Shown: in pieces, positions 35,330 to 45,408 of the stretch
Numbering within the stretch: the stretch's first letter is position 1
How the letters are laid out: every line of letters starts with the position of its first letter
Notes under the pieces: model-generated
The model's input: only the letters and a program-made list of their open reading frames with translations
Database searches by the model: none
What the model was told of the DNA's origin: nothing
Translations under genes and position numbers: made by a program
From: Cheilinus undulatus
Taxonomy: Eukaryota > Chordata > Actinopteri > Labriformes > Labridae
NCBI RefSeq assembly: GCF_018320785.1
Contig: NC_054878.1
Span: 47,332,061 to 47,396,060, forward strand
Length of the DNA: 64,000 nt
Reading direction: 5' to 3'

Positions 35330-36137
35330 TTAATGTCAAAGTGAAAACAGGTCTCTACAGAGTAGCCTAATGGCAATAAAAATTTGTAATGTAAAATAAG
35401 TGACTGCATAAAAATTCCCCCCTTCTAGTCAGTATTTAGTAGAGTCACCTTGCTGCAATCACAGCTCTGAGTCTGTGTGGATAGGTCTCAGTCAGACTGA
35501 ATAAGACTGTCCTCCAGATTCTCCTGTATTTCACTGCAGTCATTTTACCCTCTACCTTTAGAAGCCTTCCAGGGCTGCCTGCTGAGAAGCATTCCCACAG
35601 CATGATGCTGTCACCACCGTGCTCCTCAGTGGGGATGGTGTGTTTGTGGTGATGTCAGTGTTTGGCGTCTAGTCTGATGGTCAAAAAGCGCCAAGAACTT
35701 TCTTCCTCTTGACCATGGAGTCTCCCACATGCCTTTTGGTGACTTTTCAATAACCTTTTCTCTGAGTTTGCTTGGTGTGTTCTTATGTCTTCATGGTGTA
35801 ATGGTAGCCGTGAATGCTGATTATGCAGTGACACAGGTGTCTTTAATACTACAATCACTCAGGTGATCTCCATTTCACTAACTGTGAGACTACTAGCCCC
35901 AACTGTCTGGACCTCTGTTGGATTAGGTCTGTCACTTTAAAGGGGGGAATATTTATGCAGTCACTTATTTTACATTACAGATTTTTATTTAATTGGCATC
36001 ACTTTGTAGAAATCTGTTTTTACTTCAACATTTAAAAGATTTTTTTTCCATCTAAAAAGCCAAACTGTATTGACCATGATTGATTTATAAAATCAAAAAA
36101 GGGTAAAACATCCAAGGGGGTGAATACTGGCACTATG
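35330..36137 (-). mobile_element. DNA transposon with CAGTGCCAGTATTCACCCCC-like end
   Basis: The right end, read in reverse, is GTGCCAGTATTCACCCCCTT followed by GGATGTTTTACCC, the classic terminus of an abundant fish transposon. 'aaataagtgactgcataaaa' and 'cagtcacttattttacatta' form subterminal inverted repeats. The middle has 'ccacagcatgatgctgtcac', a phrase frequent in fish repeats. No intact transposase. The left end is eroded. Confidence 0.65.
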
Positions 36138-36140
36138 TAT

Positions 36141-36142
36141 GC

Positions 36143-36195
<53 letters not shown>
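36141..36195. repeat. Compound (GT)n(AT)n microsatellite
   Basis: About ten GT units followed by about seventeen AT units, directly at the end of the preceding transposon. Confidence 0.97.
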
Positions 36196-36197
<2 letters not shown>

Positions 36198-36756
36198 TGT
36201 ACATAAAAATAGTTTAAATATTAAATCACAAATTTATTATAGTGTCCCTGTATTTTTCTTGCTCAAGACTTAAGTCTTCCTCCGCTGTCTTTACTACTGT
36301 AAGATTTTAAGATACTTTTGCAATGCATTGTGGTCTAATTTGTGATCTGTATCTAAAAATCAACCTTTGTGCTTCTGTTAAGGCTCTTTCTCTCTGTCGG
36401 GGTCAGAATTAAAACCCCGGACTTCAGGAAAAGCTCTGAGTGATTTTTAGCACTGTTTTCCACAGTTCTGTTCTTCAAGCAGAGAAAAACCTGTGTGGGA
36501 TCCTCCTGGCGTGTGTGTGTAGTGTGTTTACCTGGTGATGAGTGTGAAAAGAGGACAGGACAGTGGGTACACAGAGCTGACATGGAGGAACAAGAGACCC
36601 TCCAGGACCACCGTGATCTCTGCACACACAGTCAGGACGACAAACAACCTGAAATATTTCCACTCCTTTGTGTTCATGTAACGCTCACAAAGACTGTCAG
36701 AGAGGAGAAAGGGGGCTGAAATATCTGTAGGTTAATGTCTGCTAGAGTAAAATCTA
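36196..36756. other. Intergenic, no gene seen
   Basis: Overlapping short open frames on both strands, none with a recognisable domain. Confidence 0.25.
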
Positions 36757-37500
36757 CAAACCTCAACCCCAAAAAGGTTGGGACATTTGTGTAAAATAGA
36801 AATAGAAACAAGAGACAGACTTTTTTCCAACTTATATCCACTTTATTTAAGGTTGAAACTGATAAACTGAATCACTTTCTTTAAAATATTCACAAATTCC
36901 AATTTTATACCTGCAAGGTGTTCCAAAAAAGTCTGGACATGAGAAAATTTCCCACTATGATCCATCACACTTTCTTCTAACAACACAGGACTGAAGACAC
37001 TAACTGTTGAAGTATTAACAGTGGAATTCTTTCCCATTCTTGCTTGACGTACATCTTTAATTGCAACATTGCTCAGTTTTAATTGGTGCATGTTGCATGC
37101 AGGCCAGTCTAAAACCGCCCTCTTATGTCGTGAAGCCATGATGTTGTATCTTTGCAGAATGTGTCTCTGCATTGTCTCTGTGAAATAAGCAGAGATGTCC
37201 CTGAAAAAGAAATCGTTTGGATGGTTGCTCCAAAACCTGTATGTATCAGCATTAATGGTGCTTTGACGGATGTGCAAGTAACCCACTCCATGGGCACTAA
37301 TACACCCCCACACATGTGCTAGTGACCCACTCCATGGGCACTAATACACCCCCACACCACCACAGATGTGCTAGTGACCCACTCCATGGGCACTAATACA
37401 CCCCCACACCATTACAGATGTGCTAGTGACCCACTCCATGGGCACTAATACACCCCCACACCATTACAGATGTGCTAGTGACCTATGCCATGGGCAGAAT
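36757..37500 (-). pseudogene. Decayed Tc1/IS630-type transposase gene
   Basis: The left end CCTCAACCCCAAAAAGGTTG is transposon terminus sequence. The minus strand encodes MWGCISAHGVGYLH and, downstream, AVLDWPAC, both recognisable from the DDE transposase of Tc1-like elements (W-G-x-x-S and V-L-x-W-P-x-x-S-P-D motifs). The SPDLNPIE part is missing and the frame continues into terminal non-coding sequence, so it is internally deleted. The region coding WGCISAHGVG is amplified fourfold in tandem (see next entry). Confidence 0.75.
37270..37490. repeat. 52-bp tandem repeat inside the dead transposase
   Basis: About four copies of a 52-bp unit containing GTGACCCACTCCATGGGCAC and TAATACACCCCCACACCA. 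The first unit is shortened. Fifty-two is not a multiple of three, so it breaks the transposase frame. Each unit read in reverse begins VWGCISAHGVG. Confidence 0.93.
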
Positions 37501-38724
37501 ATATTTGGCATTTTACTGAAAAACAGCTTCGATCTTGACTTTAAACTGTTTTGGCTCTGAATCAGATTCTAAACATTTGATAGCTGAATGTATTTGTGTG
37601 GATTGCTTTTTTCTGTTGGCTGCTGAGGCTCATGGGTAATGTAGTTTTCACTAAATTTCCTCTTAGGAGTAACAACCCACATAACAGTAACTGATAAGTA
37701 TGAAGTATGTATGCCGTACATTTTGGAAGTTATACTGTAGTGTTCAGAAATCCCTGCAGTTTTATTTAGAATACTTTCAATATTTCTTCTTCCTTCATTC
37801 TTCTGCTGTAAAGTTTGAGACTTTGGTGAAACATCAGAGTTTAAGTTTGTGCAGCTGGAGAGATCAGGGATTAAACCTGCAGCAGGTGTGCTCTCACCTG
37901 GGAGAAAACTGAGCTCATGGAGGTAATTGGTGATTTTTTTTAGAAATCCAAGAAAACAAAGAGTCTGGTAGTAGATTTTCTCTTCCTTTGCATGCATTTA
38001 ATCTTCTATTTTGTCAGTTTCTTATGTGAATAAGTCTTTTACTTGTTTTTTAAGCTTTGATATAGATTTTTTAAATTTTTTTTTTCTTTCAAATATTTTC
38101 CTTGAGTGAATAAAGTACCACACTGGGGAATCTTTTGTTTTCTTCTCAGAAACTCCAGTGATCTCTCTCTGCAAATCAGAGTATCTTCATATTATTTCAA
38201 TTTTTTGGTATTTTTGTGAACGTTTTAATTTAAGCATTAGAAGACATGATGCACTCCATATTATAACAGCATCATGTAAACTAAGTTACGATAGAATATT
38301 AAAAATTTTAAAATCTATTTGTTCATAACAGTCTTTTCTTTTTTTTTACCTGTATTTCTTTCTCGGGTAAATCTACCTCTCCTCTGTCGTTTTTCTTCAG
38401 GTTAAAACTAAACTGAAGAATGACAGGAGCCCAGTTTCTGTGCACTTTGTCGCCACACTGACCCCTGCTGGTGAGCTCGGACAAGTACAGCTCCATTTAC
38501 TTGGTGGATTTTTTTCTTTTCTTTTTTTTTTTTTTATTTCATCAGAGGATGGAAGGGTACAGGATTATTATACAGAAGTAAAGGTACAGTGAATTTGGTG
38601 TAAATGTACTGTAAAGTAAAAGTACTGTTCTGTAAATAAAAGTAAAAAGTTTTAAATTTAAAGTTCACTTTAAGAACTGAGCAGATACTAAGGCAGTACA
38701 ATCAATCTAAATTTAGACTCTAGA
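37501..38724. other. Intergenic, no gene seen
   Basis: AT-rich. The short open frames have no domain. At 38,560-38,670 the phrase 'agtaaaagtactgttctgta' is a fragment of the CAGGGGTGGAAAGTAAC-type element. Confidence 0.25.
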
Positions 38725-39352
38725 CCAGTTTTACTCAACCCTGCTCAACCAAAGAGCCAAATTGAAAAATACAGTTGCAAGAGTTACAATCTAAGTCAGG
38801 GGGGCTACAAGTCCATCTGCACAAGGGCCAGATTTAGTCTCAACAGAAACTCTGGGGGCGGATTTTCAAATACACAAAATTAAATGAACATTTTGGTCTG
38901 ATTGAAATATTATTGAAGTAGAATTTGTATTTTCCTTTAAACTACAGGACATTTTTAGTCATTACCAGTGAGATCTATCTCCATTATCTAAAATGCAGCA
39001 GGCCTGACTACAGGATTGGCCGGACCCCTGAAAATCACAGAGAATGGGCCCTCCCTAACTGTCATTTAGCACCAATATTAACCCATTTTGACACTTTTAA
39101 CCCCTTTTTGATACTTTCTGCCTCTTCTAATCATGACATTAAATTTCTGTAAAAACAGATCAAATGGTTAGTCATTCTAAAACTATTTTAATGTTAACTG
39201 GGATGGATTTAACAGCTGCAGATATTTAAAGCCAAAGGATACTCTTAAAATCTTCTTTTCCTCCTTTTCTGAATTGAATGATCTTTCGGGGGCCGGACAG
39301 GAAGCTTTGGGAGGCCTGATGTGGCCCCCGGGCCGCCAGTTGATGATCAGTG
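38725..39352 (-). mobile_element. Family A copy 4 (internally deleted) next to a family B end
   Basis: 38,725-38,796 matches the left end of family B (CAGTTTTACTCAACCCTGCT through 'gagttacaatctaag'). From 38,797 a short family A copy runs in reverse to 39,352 (ends CAGGGGGGCTACAAGTCCAT and GTTGATGATCAGTG). About 490 bases of filler are missing relative to full copies. The rest of the B element is not found on the other side, so A insertion plus deletion, or chance juxtaposition, are both possible. Confidence 0.75.
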
Positions 39353-40139
39353 GTGTAACAGAAAAAATGTTTTGGTTCAGGTACATTGAAAACTTTTCAT
39401 GAAAAAAACAATCTTTCTCTTGTATCTTCATGACTTTTGGAATGTGAGCATTTTGAGTATTTTCTTGAGAGTTAAAAAACCCTCTTTTTAATTTTTTTTC
39501 TTGAGTGGCTCTAATACAGCGAGGTAATAATGGACAGTTTATACATAGATCTTCTGTCAAGAACAAGTGTTTATAGACATTTAATTTAACTTCAGTAAAA
39601 ATATTGCTCATAAATGGGGGATTATGGTTCAAAAATACATTAAAATGCTTAATTATTTGTAAAAATTATGCAGTATTTGTTGCTTGCCAGTAGGTTAAGG
39701 GAAGGGGGGCTGTGTAATATTCTTTCTGGGGGACCAAATTCCCCAGCCACGCCCCTGTGAATGTGTCACAGATTTCCAGGTGTTCAGGTGTGACAGTCAG
39801 GTATGAGTGCCAGGAAGGTCAGAGTCTTTTTCTGCAGAGTGTTTAAATCAGTAAACTGTCGAATATTCACAAAGAATGAGACTAAACCACATTTTAACAA
39901 GGTAGGAAATCATTCAGTAAACTTTTTTTTTATTTTTATTTTTATTTTTTTATATTCACGTACACTTAAAAACATCATAATTCATTTTAGTGTCATTCTG
40001 TTTCCATGTTGGATCCATAAGTGAGTAAAATATCTCCCCCTCTTGTCTTTTTAGTTTAGCTGTCCTTGTCAACATTGTTCTGTGTATATTTAGGGATTGT
40101 GTGTGTCACCGTATGACCTGCATTCACCTCACAGCAGCG
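39353..40139. other. Intergenic, no gene seen
   Basis: AT-rich with T-runs near 39,930. No exon recognised. Confidence 0.25.
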
Positions 40140-40338
40140 TTAAATCTAGGGGAGAAGTCGCGCGTGTTGTTTGTACCATCAGGGCTTCCGTACTCAGGAA
40201 GCGGCGTCCGTGTTCAGCAGCCTCGTTTGCACAACACGGAGCACAAGGACGGGGAACGTTTATCTTTGTTTTGAGTGATTTTTCTTTTCGTTTTTATTCA
40301 TTTAGACTGAAGAGTTTTCTCCTGCCTCGAACCTGAAG
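40140..40338 (+). promoter_or_regulatory. Putative promoter and non-coding first exon of cebpzos
   Basis: CpG-richer than flanks (GTCGCGCG, GCGGCGTCCG), with ETS-like CTTCCG near 40,185. It ends at a strong donor, CTGAAG|GTGAGT, at 40,338/40,339. Joining it to the acceptor at 44,621 places AAG before the cebpzos ATG, giving a favourable A at -3, and that ATG is the very first base of its exon. The transcription start is unknown and the link is inferred. Confidence 0.45.
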
Positions 40339-40876
40339 GTGAGTTTGTTTAAAGATTGTAAAACCGTCTCTAACAGCATAATGATGATTATCACGCCTCT
40401 AGTTATAGGAGGAGGTTTGTTTACGGAGTCAAACAGGGCGACGGTCAGAGAGAACTACAACAGTCACCGCTGATCTAAGCAGTGGTTTTCCCAAGACATC
40501 AGATTAATATCCATGCTAAACATCGTCTGTATCCGTGATAAAGACTGTTTCTGTTTAGTTGTAGTGAGAATGGTTTTATAAACTCCTGTAGGGCACCTAG
40601 ACTCCTCCCAGTGTTCCATGATAACCTCACCGTTTAAAAACCACCATCTAAAGTCACAGTATTAATAATTTAGCTCTTTTCTTGTGGATGAATCAGTCTA
40701 ACATTTCTGTTTTTGTTTTAACCTTTAAAATCTTCCAGCTGTTTTTATGGTAAGCTTCAGTATTTTTACACACACTCAGTGACCAACAAAATGGTTTTAA
40801 ATTATACTGAGAGGTAAGGAAACACCAGAAACACGTTTAATGAGAATCAATCATTGACTAATCGATAAATCAAAAA

Positions 40877-41545
40877 TCTAGAAAAGCACTCGGAGAGCGC
40901 AGACCTCCACCATTAGCCCTATCCTTTAAAAACAGTCCTGGATCCGTCGCCATTTGCCCCCCACCACAGCAGTTACTGATTACTCCCTCCCCAGTGGGGT
41001 GGAGACATGGTAAGGCAAAGAGTATTAGCTTCGCTATGGCTGCCAACAGATGCACTGACAGTCTCACCCATGGTCTCACTGGACGACTGGAAGTCATGTC
41101 AGAGGGTGAATATTCCTCTATTCCTCCCAGCATTGTGAGTATTCTCGCTACGACTGGCTGTCTTTCTCTCTGTTACGCTCCGACTCATCTCCTTGACCGT
41201 GCATGCGTCTTTCAAACTCTATAAACTCCAAAATTTTGAATAGAAACACCCAAAAATGCTGCTGGGATTGAAGTAACTCATGTCCACCATCTCCTGGTGT
41301 AAAGTGGTAACAGCGCAGACCTCCACCATTAGCCCTATCTCCCAATAGTACAGAATCCTTAAAAAAATTCCTGGATCCAGACGATGATCCGGATCACTCC
41401 AAAATCTAATTAGTTCTTTCTTATGCCATTTCTGACATTTCCTAAAAATTTCCTCAAAATCGGTCCACAACTTTTTGAGTTATGTTGCTAACAAACGAAC
41501 AAACCCACCCGATCACATGACCTCCTTAGCGGAGGTAATAAGATT
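40877..41545 (+). mobile_element. Dispersed repeat, probable non-LTR retroelement tail (two partial copies)
   Basis: 'gcagacctccaccattagcc' occurs at about 40,898 and again at 41,314, so two partial copies lie in tandem. The second continues through 'gatgatccggatcactccaa' to 'gacctccttagcggaggtaa', a familiar 3' end of a fish repeat. No coding sequence. Classification uncertain. Confidence 0.5.
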
Positions 41546-41627
41546 ACGCTCAGCTAGTGAAACGGTTCGATATCTGCTGAATTCCTGATAAAATGGTTTT
41601 GTCATGATTATACAGGTTCATCTAAAT

Positions 41628-42378
41628 CAGTGATACTCAACGTGTGGCTCTGGAGCGATTATTTGTGGCTTTTTTATGTCGTAATTTAAAATATTATGCC
41701 CCCAGAAAACTTTAGGAAAGGGAAACTTTGACCTCAGAAATTAATCACATTAATCTGTTTGGTACCCAGACTCATACAAAAGCCTTTAATTGTCAAACTT
41801 AATGTCCAATTTATCCCATTTGCCCTTTTTCACCATTTTATGCCACCTTTTATGCAGGTAATCTGTCTTTGCAATTAAATACCACTTTTTTCCTAGTTTT
41901 TGCCCCTTCTTTTTGACACTTTTTGCCCTTTTTCACCACTTTTTGCCCATTTAAGCTGCGTTTTGCCATTAAATATCACTTGTTTCCTCTTTTTTTGCCC
42001 TTTGCCACTCTTGACTGCTTTTTGCCCATTTGAGTCACTTTTCAATCATTTTTTTTTTTGCCATGTTTTTGCAACTTTTTACCCGTTTTTTTGCCACTTT
42101 TTTATTCCATTTTGCCCTATTTCACCATTTTGTCTCCCAATTTTCACCCATTTAAGCTACCTTTTGTGAGTAAATACCACTTTTTTCGTATTTTTTTGCC
42201 CCTTTTAGCCATTTTTATCCCATTCTCACCCTTTTCACCCATTTTTGTTGCTTTTGGACCATTTTTGCCACCTTTAACTTATTGCTTCTTCAAGCCGTTT
42301 TGCCACTTTTCACCACTTAGACTCAGACTCTTACAAACGTATTTTTCAACAATTTGGCTCTTTGGTTGAGTAACACTG
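41628..42378 (+). mobile_element. Family B hAT-like element, 3 internal blocks (751 bp)
   Basis: Ends CAGTGATACTCAACGTGTGG and GGTTGAGTAACACTG. Flanking 8-mers ATCTAAAT and ATCTAAAA (7 of 8) form the target-site duplication. Block cores near 41,871, 41,966 and 42,167 (TTAAATACCACTT-like). Lies in the cebpzos first intron. Confidence 0.9.
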
Positions 42379-42539
42379 ATCTAAAAATTGTATATAGAGT
42401 AAATTCATTTTTCCTCCTGATCTCCATCAGAAAGTTAAGCTTAAATAAATTCTAGAATAATCTCAGACATAGTGACATTTCAAGACAGTATAAATAAGAA
42501 CAAAGATTATTAACAGTTGAATAATATTCACACACTTTT

Positions 42540-42656
42540 TTGTTTTAATTTTGATTATTACGGCTTACAGCTAGAATACATGGAAGTTTCATTTCTCAAA
42601 TTAAATCAGAGGGGAAAAAAAACTTTTTCATGATATTCTTTTAGATGCACCTGTAT
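42540..42656. mobile_element. End fragment of the AGGTGCATCT transposon
   Basis: 'cttacagctagaatacatgg' through 'actttttcatgatattcttt' to 'tagatgcacctg' matches the right end of the Tc1-like element at 48.2-49.3 kb. Confidence 0.6.
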
Positions 42657-42840
42657 AAGATTTCTATTTTTCCTCTAATGATTATAAAGATGAGACGACT
42701 GAGGAAGAACGGTGGTTTTCTAAACAGAAAAATATCTCAATATCAGTTCTGTGAGAGTAGAAACTTAAAATATCAGTCTTCCCTGTTTAACTTTGTAAAT
42801 AAAAATCACCATATTTTTTAGGTCTTTCCTTCCTCTAGAC

Positions 42841-43344
42841 CAGTTTTCTCACCTGGTTAGGCATCAGGACACACTACAGCCATGGCGACCCAGGTTTTTG
42901 AAATGTTTAACCACTTAACTTTATCTAATACATGTTAGGACCCTACATGGAAAAACACATACTGAATAATGAGAAGACAAAATAAACAGGTTTAAAAGCA
43001 CATCATTACAGAAGAGAAAACACATTCATACACCTTATTTTACTCAATTTTCCCAAGAAAGCATAGGAACATTGTAATTTCCTGAAGGAATTCCTTGTTA
43101 TGGGAAAACCAGAAGTGTTATCCAAAGAAAAGGAGATAAATGAGTAGAAAGCTTGAAAAAAAAATACTGAAATTTGCTCGTAATCAAAGGACGACTTAAA
43201 GAGAACATGTTTAAGTTTAACCTATGTCCACTTAGGGCTTCTGTATTTCTGACTGTTTTTTTTTTTCCTGGCACATATTTGCAACCATTGAAAAGAGCTT
43301 CATGACCCACTTTTGGGTCCCAGCCCACCAATTGAGAACCACTA
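42841..43344. mobile_element. Probable old hAT-like element
   Basis: Ends CAGTTTTCTCACCTGGTT and AATTGAGAACCACTA are imperfect inverted repeats. Flanking CTCTAGAC and ATCTATAC match at 6 of 8. The phrases 'catggcgacccagg' near the left and 'catgacccacttttgggtcc' near the right are seen in related fish elements. Confidence 0.6.
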
Positions 43345-43430
43345 ATCTATACTGAATCTGATCAGCCAGAGCTGTTTTAGCACTCTCTGCTGGTCTAAAA
43401 GAGTACTGCAGTATATATGTAGGTCTATAT

Positions 43431-44464
43431 CAGTGTTAGTCAACCCTGCTCAACCAAAGAGCCAAACTGTTGAAAAATACCTTTGCAAGAGCCACAATCT
43501 AAGCAGTGAAGCAAAAACAGCTTAAAGTAGCTATAAAAATAAATTAAAGGTGGCAAAAATGGTCAAAAAGCAACAAAAAGGGGTGAAAAGGGGGAGGAAA
43601 AGTGGAAAAGGGGTCAGAAAGTATCAAAAAATGAGTGAGAAATGACAAAAAAATAGTTAGAGGTGATATGAAATGGTCCAAATGTGGCAAAAAATGAGTG
43701 AAAAGTGACAAAAATGGGCAAAAAAAGATGAAACAAGTGGTATTTAATGGCAAAAGGTAGTAGAAATTGGTGAAAAGTGGCAAAATAATTGTGAGAAAGG
43801 GCAGAAATGGATAAAGTGGCAAAAAGGATCTGCTAAAATGGGTAAAAAAAAGACTAAACAAGTGGTATTTACTGACAAATGTAGCTTAAATGGGTGAAAA
43901 TTGGGAGAAAAAATGTGAAAAAGGGCAAAAATGGGTGAGAATTGGGAGGGAAAGTGGAAAGGGGGTCAGAAAGTAGCAACAAATGGGTGAGAAGTGACAA
44001 AATAATGAGTTATAGGTGACATAAAATGGTCCAAATTTGGCAAAAAAGAGTGAAAAGTGACTCCAATGAGCAAAAAATAGCAAACAAGTGGTATTTAAGG
44101 GCAAAGGGTAGATGAAATGGATGAAAAGGAGGAAAAATGGGATAAAAGTGGCAAAAATGGGCAAAATTTGTAAAACAAGTGGTAATTAATGGCAAATGAC
44201 GGCTTAAATAGTTGAAAAGTGGCAAAGTAATTGTGAGAAAGGGCAGAAATGGGATACAAGTGGCATAAAGAAGTGGCTAAAATGGGCAAAAACTAGGAAA
44301 AAAGTGTCATTTAATGACAAAAGGTAGGTTAAATGGGTGAAAATTGGGATGGAAAATGGTGAAAAAAGGGGGGAAAAGCTTCCCTTTTTCAAGGTTTTCT
44401 GGGGGAATTATAATTAAAATTTAGACAAAAGAGCCACATGTGGCTCAGATGTTGAGTATCATTG
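43431..44464 (-). mobile_element. Family B hAT-like element, 5 internal blocks (1,034 bp)
   Basis: Ends CAGTGTTAGTCAACCCTG and GTTGAGTATCATTG. Flanking 8-mers GTCTATAT and GTCTGTAT match at 7 of 8. The block core GTGGTATTTAATGGCAA or a near variant occurs five times (about 43,741, 43,866, 44,092, 44,182 and 44,306). Longest family B member here; it ends about 160 bp before the first cebpzos coding exon. Confidence 0.9.
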
Positions 44465-44621
44465 GTCTGTATATATCAGTGTTTGTGTTGCAGACTGTAA
44501 TCTCTGGTCCATAAGATGACTCTTCTAGTGAATGATTGAGAACAGAGCTGTGAAACAGGTAGCTCTGATCAGTCCACTCCTATTGTTAGCTAAGCTGTGT
44601 TTCTTTGTGTCCTCTCCTCAG

Positions 44622-45352
44622 ATGGCTCCTAAATCTCTGAATCCTCTGGCCATGAAGCTGATGAAGGGAGTGATCGTTCTGGAGCTGGTGGGCGTCCTCG
44701 GAGCGTACGGTCTCTTTCAAATGATGAACAGCAGCCGAGGTATTCCAGAAATACTCTTCCGCATCAGAGACAGACTAAAAAGCACTTAGAGTGGCCTTAA
44801 ATGTTCTAATAAACTGTTTTATTTCATCTCAACCTGCAGATTTCAGGAACACCATGAACAGGAGGTTTCCTTCGATACTGGAAGGTGAGTTGGGTTTGCT
44901 GTGATCAGGGCTTCTGTACTATTCATACCTGTTCAGGTGATATTCCAGTATAAAGCTCAAACTCTGTTTTTGTGAAAAGGTCACAGGAAATCCTGTGTTC
45001 AGACTGAAGTAAACCACAAACAGCATCAGAAAGCATTAATTTTAATCTGAGTACTGAGCTCTGTACAGTGTTATAGATCTGCTGTGTATTAAAATGATAA
45101 ACGTATCATAAACATGAACAATGAAAATGTCTTCTCCTGTAAAACAAAGTCTTACAGAAAAATAACCTCAGCTCGTCCTCACATCACATTTCCTCCTGTT
45201 AGAGCTGAAACTCAAACATCAGGGCGTGTTTTTCTGGATTTCACACCAGTTTCTCCCGTCTCCTCCCAGTTTATTACCAGTCCAACGAGTGGGCGGGCGT
45301 CTACGGGATCAGAGAGAGAGACCACGAAGCCTGGTCGGCCAAGCAGGACTGA
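44622..45352 (+). CDS. cebpzos: Cebpzos, small mitochondrial single-pass protein (81 aa)
   Basis: Coding exons 44,622-44,739, 44,840-44,884 and 45,270-45,352, with phases 1 and 1 at the junctions and a TGA stop. The start ATG directly follows the acceptor AG. The protein begins MAPKSLNPLAMKLMKGVIV. A single hydrophobic segment (about residues 15-34) precedes DFRNTMNRRFPSILEVYY and a C-terminal GVYGIRERDHEAW. Length and order match vertebrate CEBPZOS (about 80 aa), reported as a mitochondrial protein of poorly understood role. It is convergent with cebpz: only 56 bases separate the two stop codons, so the 3' UTRs should overlap. Reading through the first coding intron instead gives a 55-residue variant ending DRLKST with an AATAAA 19 bases after its stop. 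Donor 1 is GAG|GTATTC, which is somewhat weak. Confidence 0.94.
44808..44813 (+). terminator. Candidate intronic poly(A) signal in cebpzos
   Basis: AATAAA lies 19 bases beyond the in-frame stop (44,787-44,789) reached when the first coding intron is retained. It would allow a truncated alternative transcript. Confidence 0.35.
45270..45275 (-). terminator. Candidate cebpz poly(A) signal inside cebpzos exon
   Basis: TTTATT on the plus strand reads AATAAA on the cebpz strand, about 135 bases after the cebpz stop. It coincides with the first bases of the last cebpzos coding exon. Confidence 0.45.
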
Positions 45353-45408
45353 AGCCGTCAGTCGGAGTAAAGAAGAAAAAAAAACGCCACTCAGAGAAGC
45401 AGCTGTCA

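Noticed and set aside
44532-44789. Uninterrupted 85-codon frame as the cebpzos protein
   Set aside because: Its first 30 codons are intron sequence and its last 16 come from reading past the exon donor. Family similarity supports the spliced model. The readthrough tail is kept only as a possible isoform.
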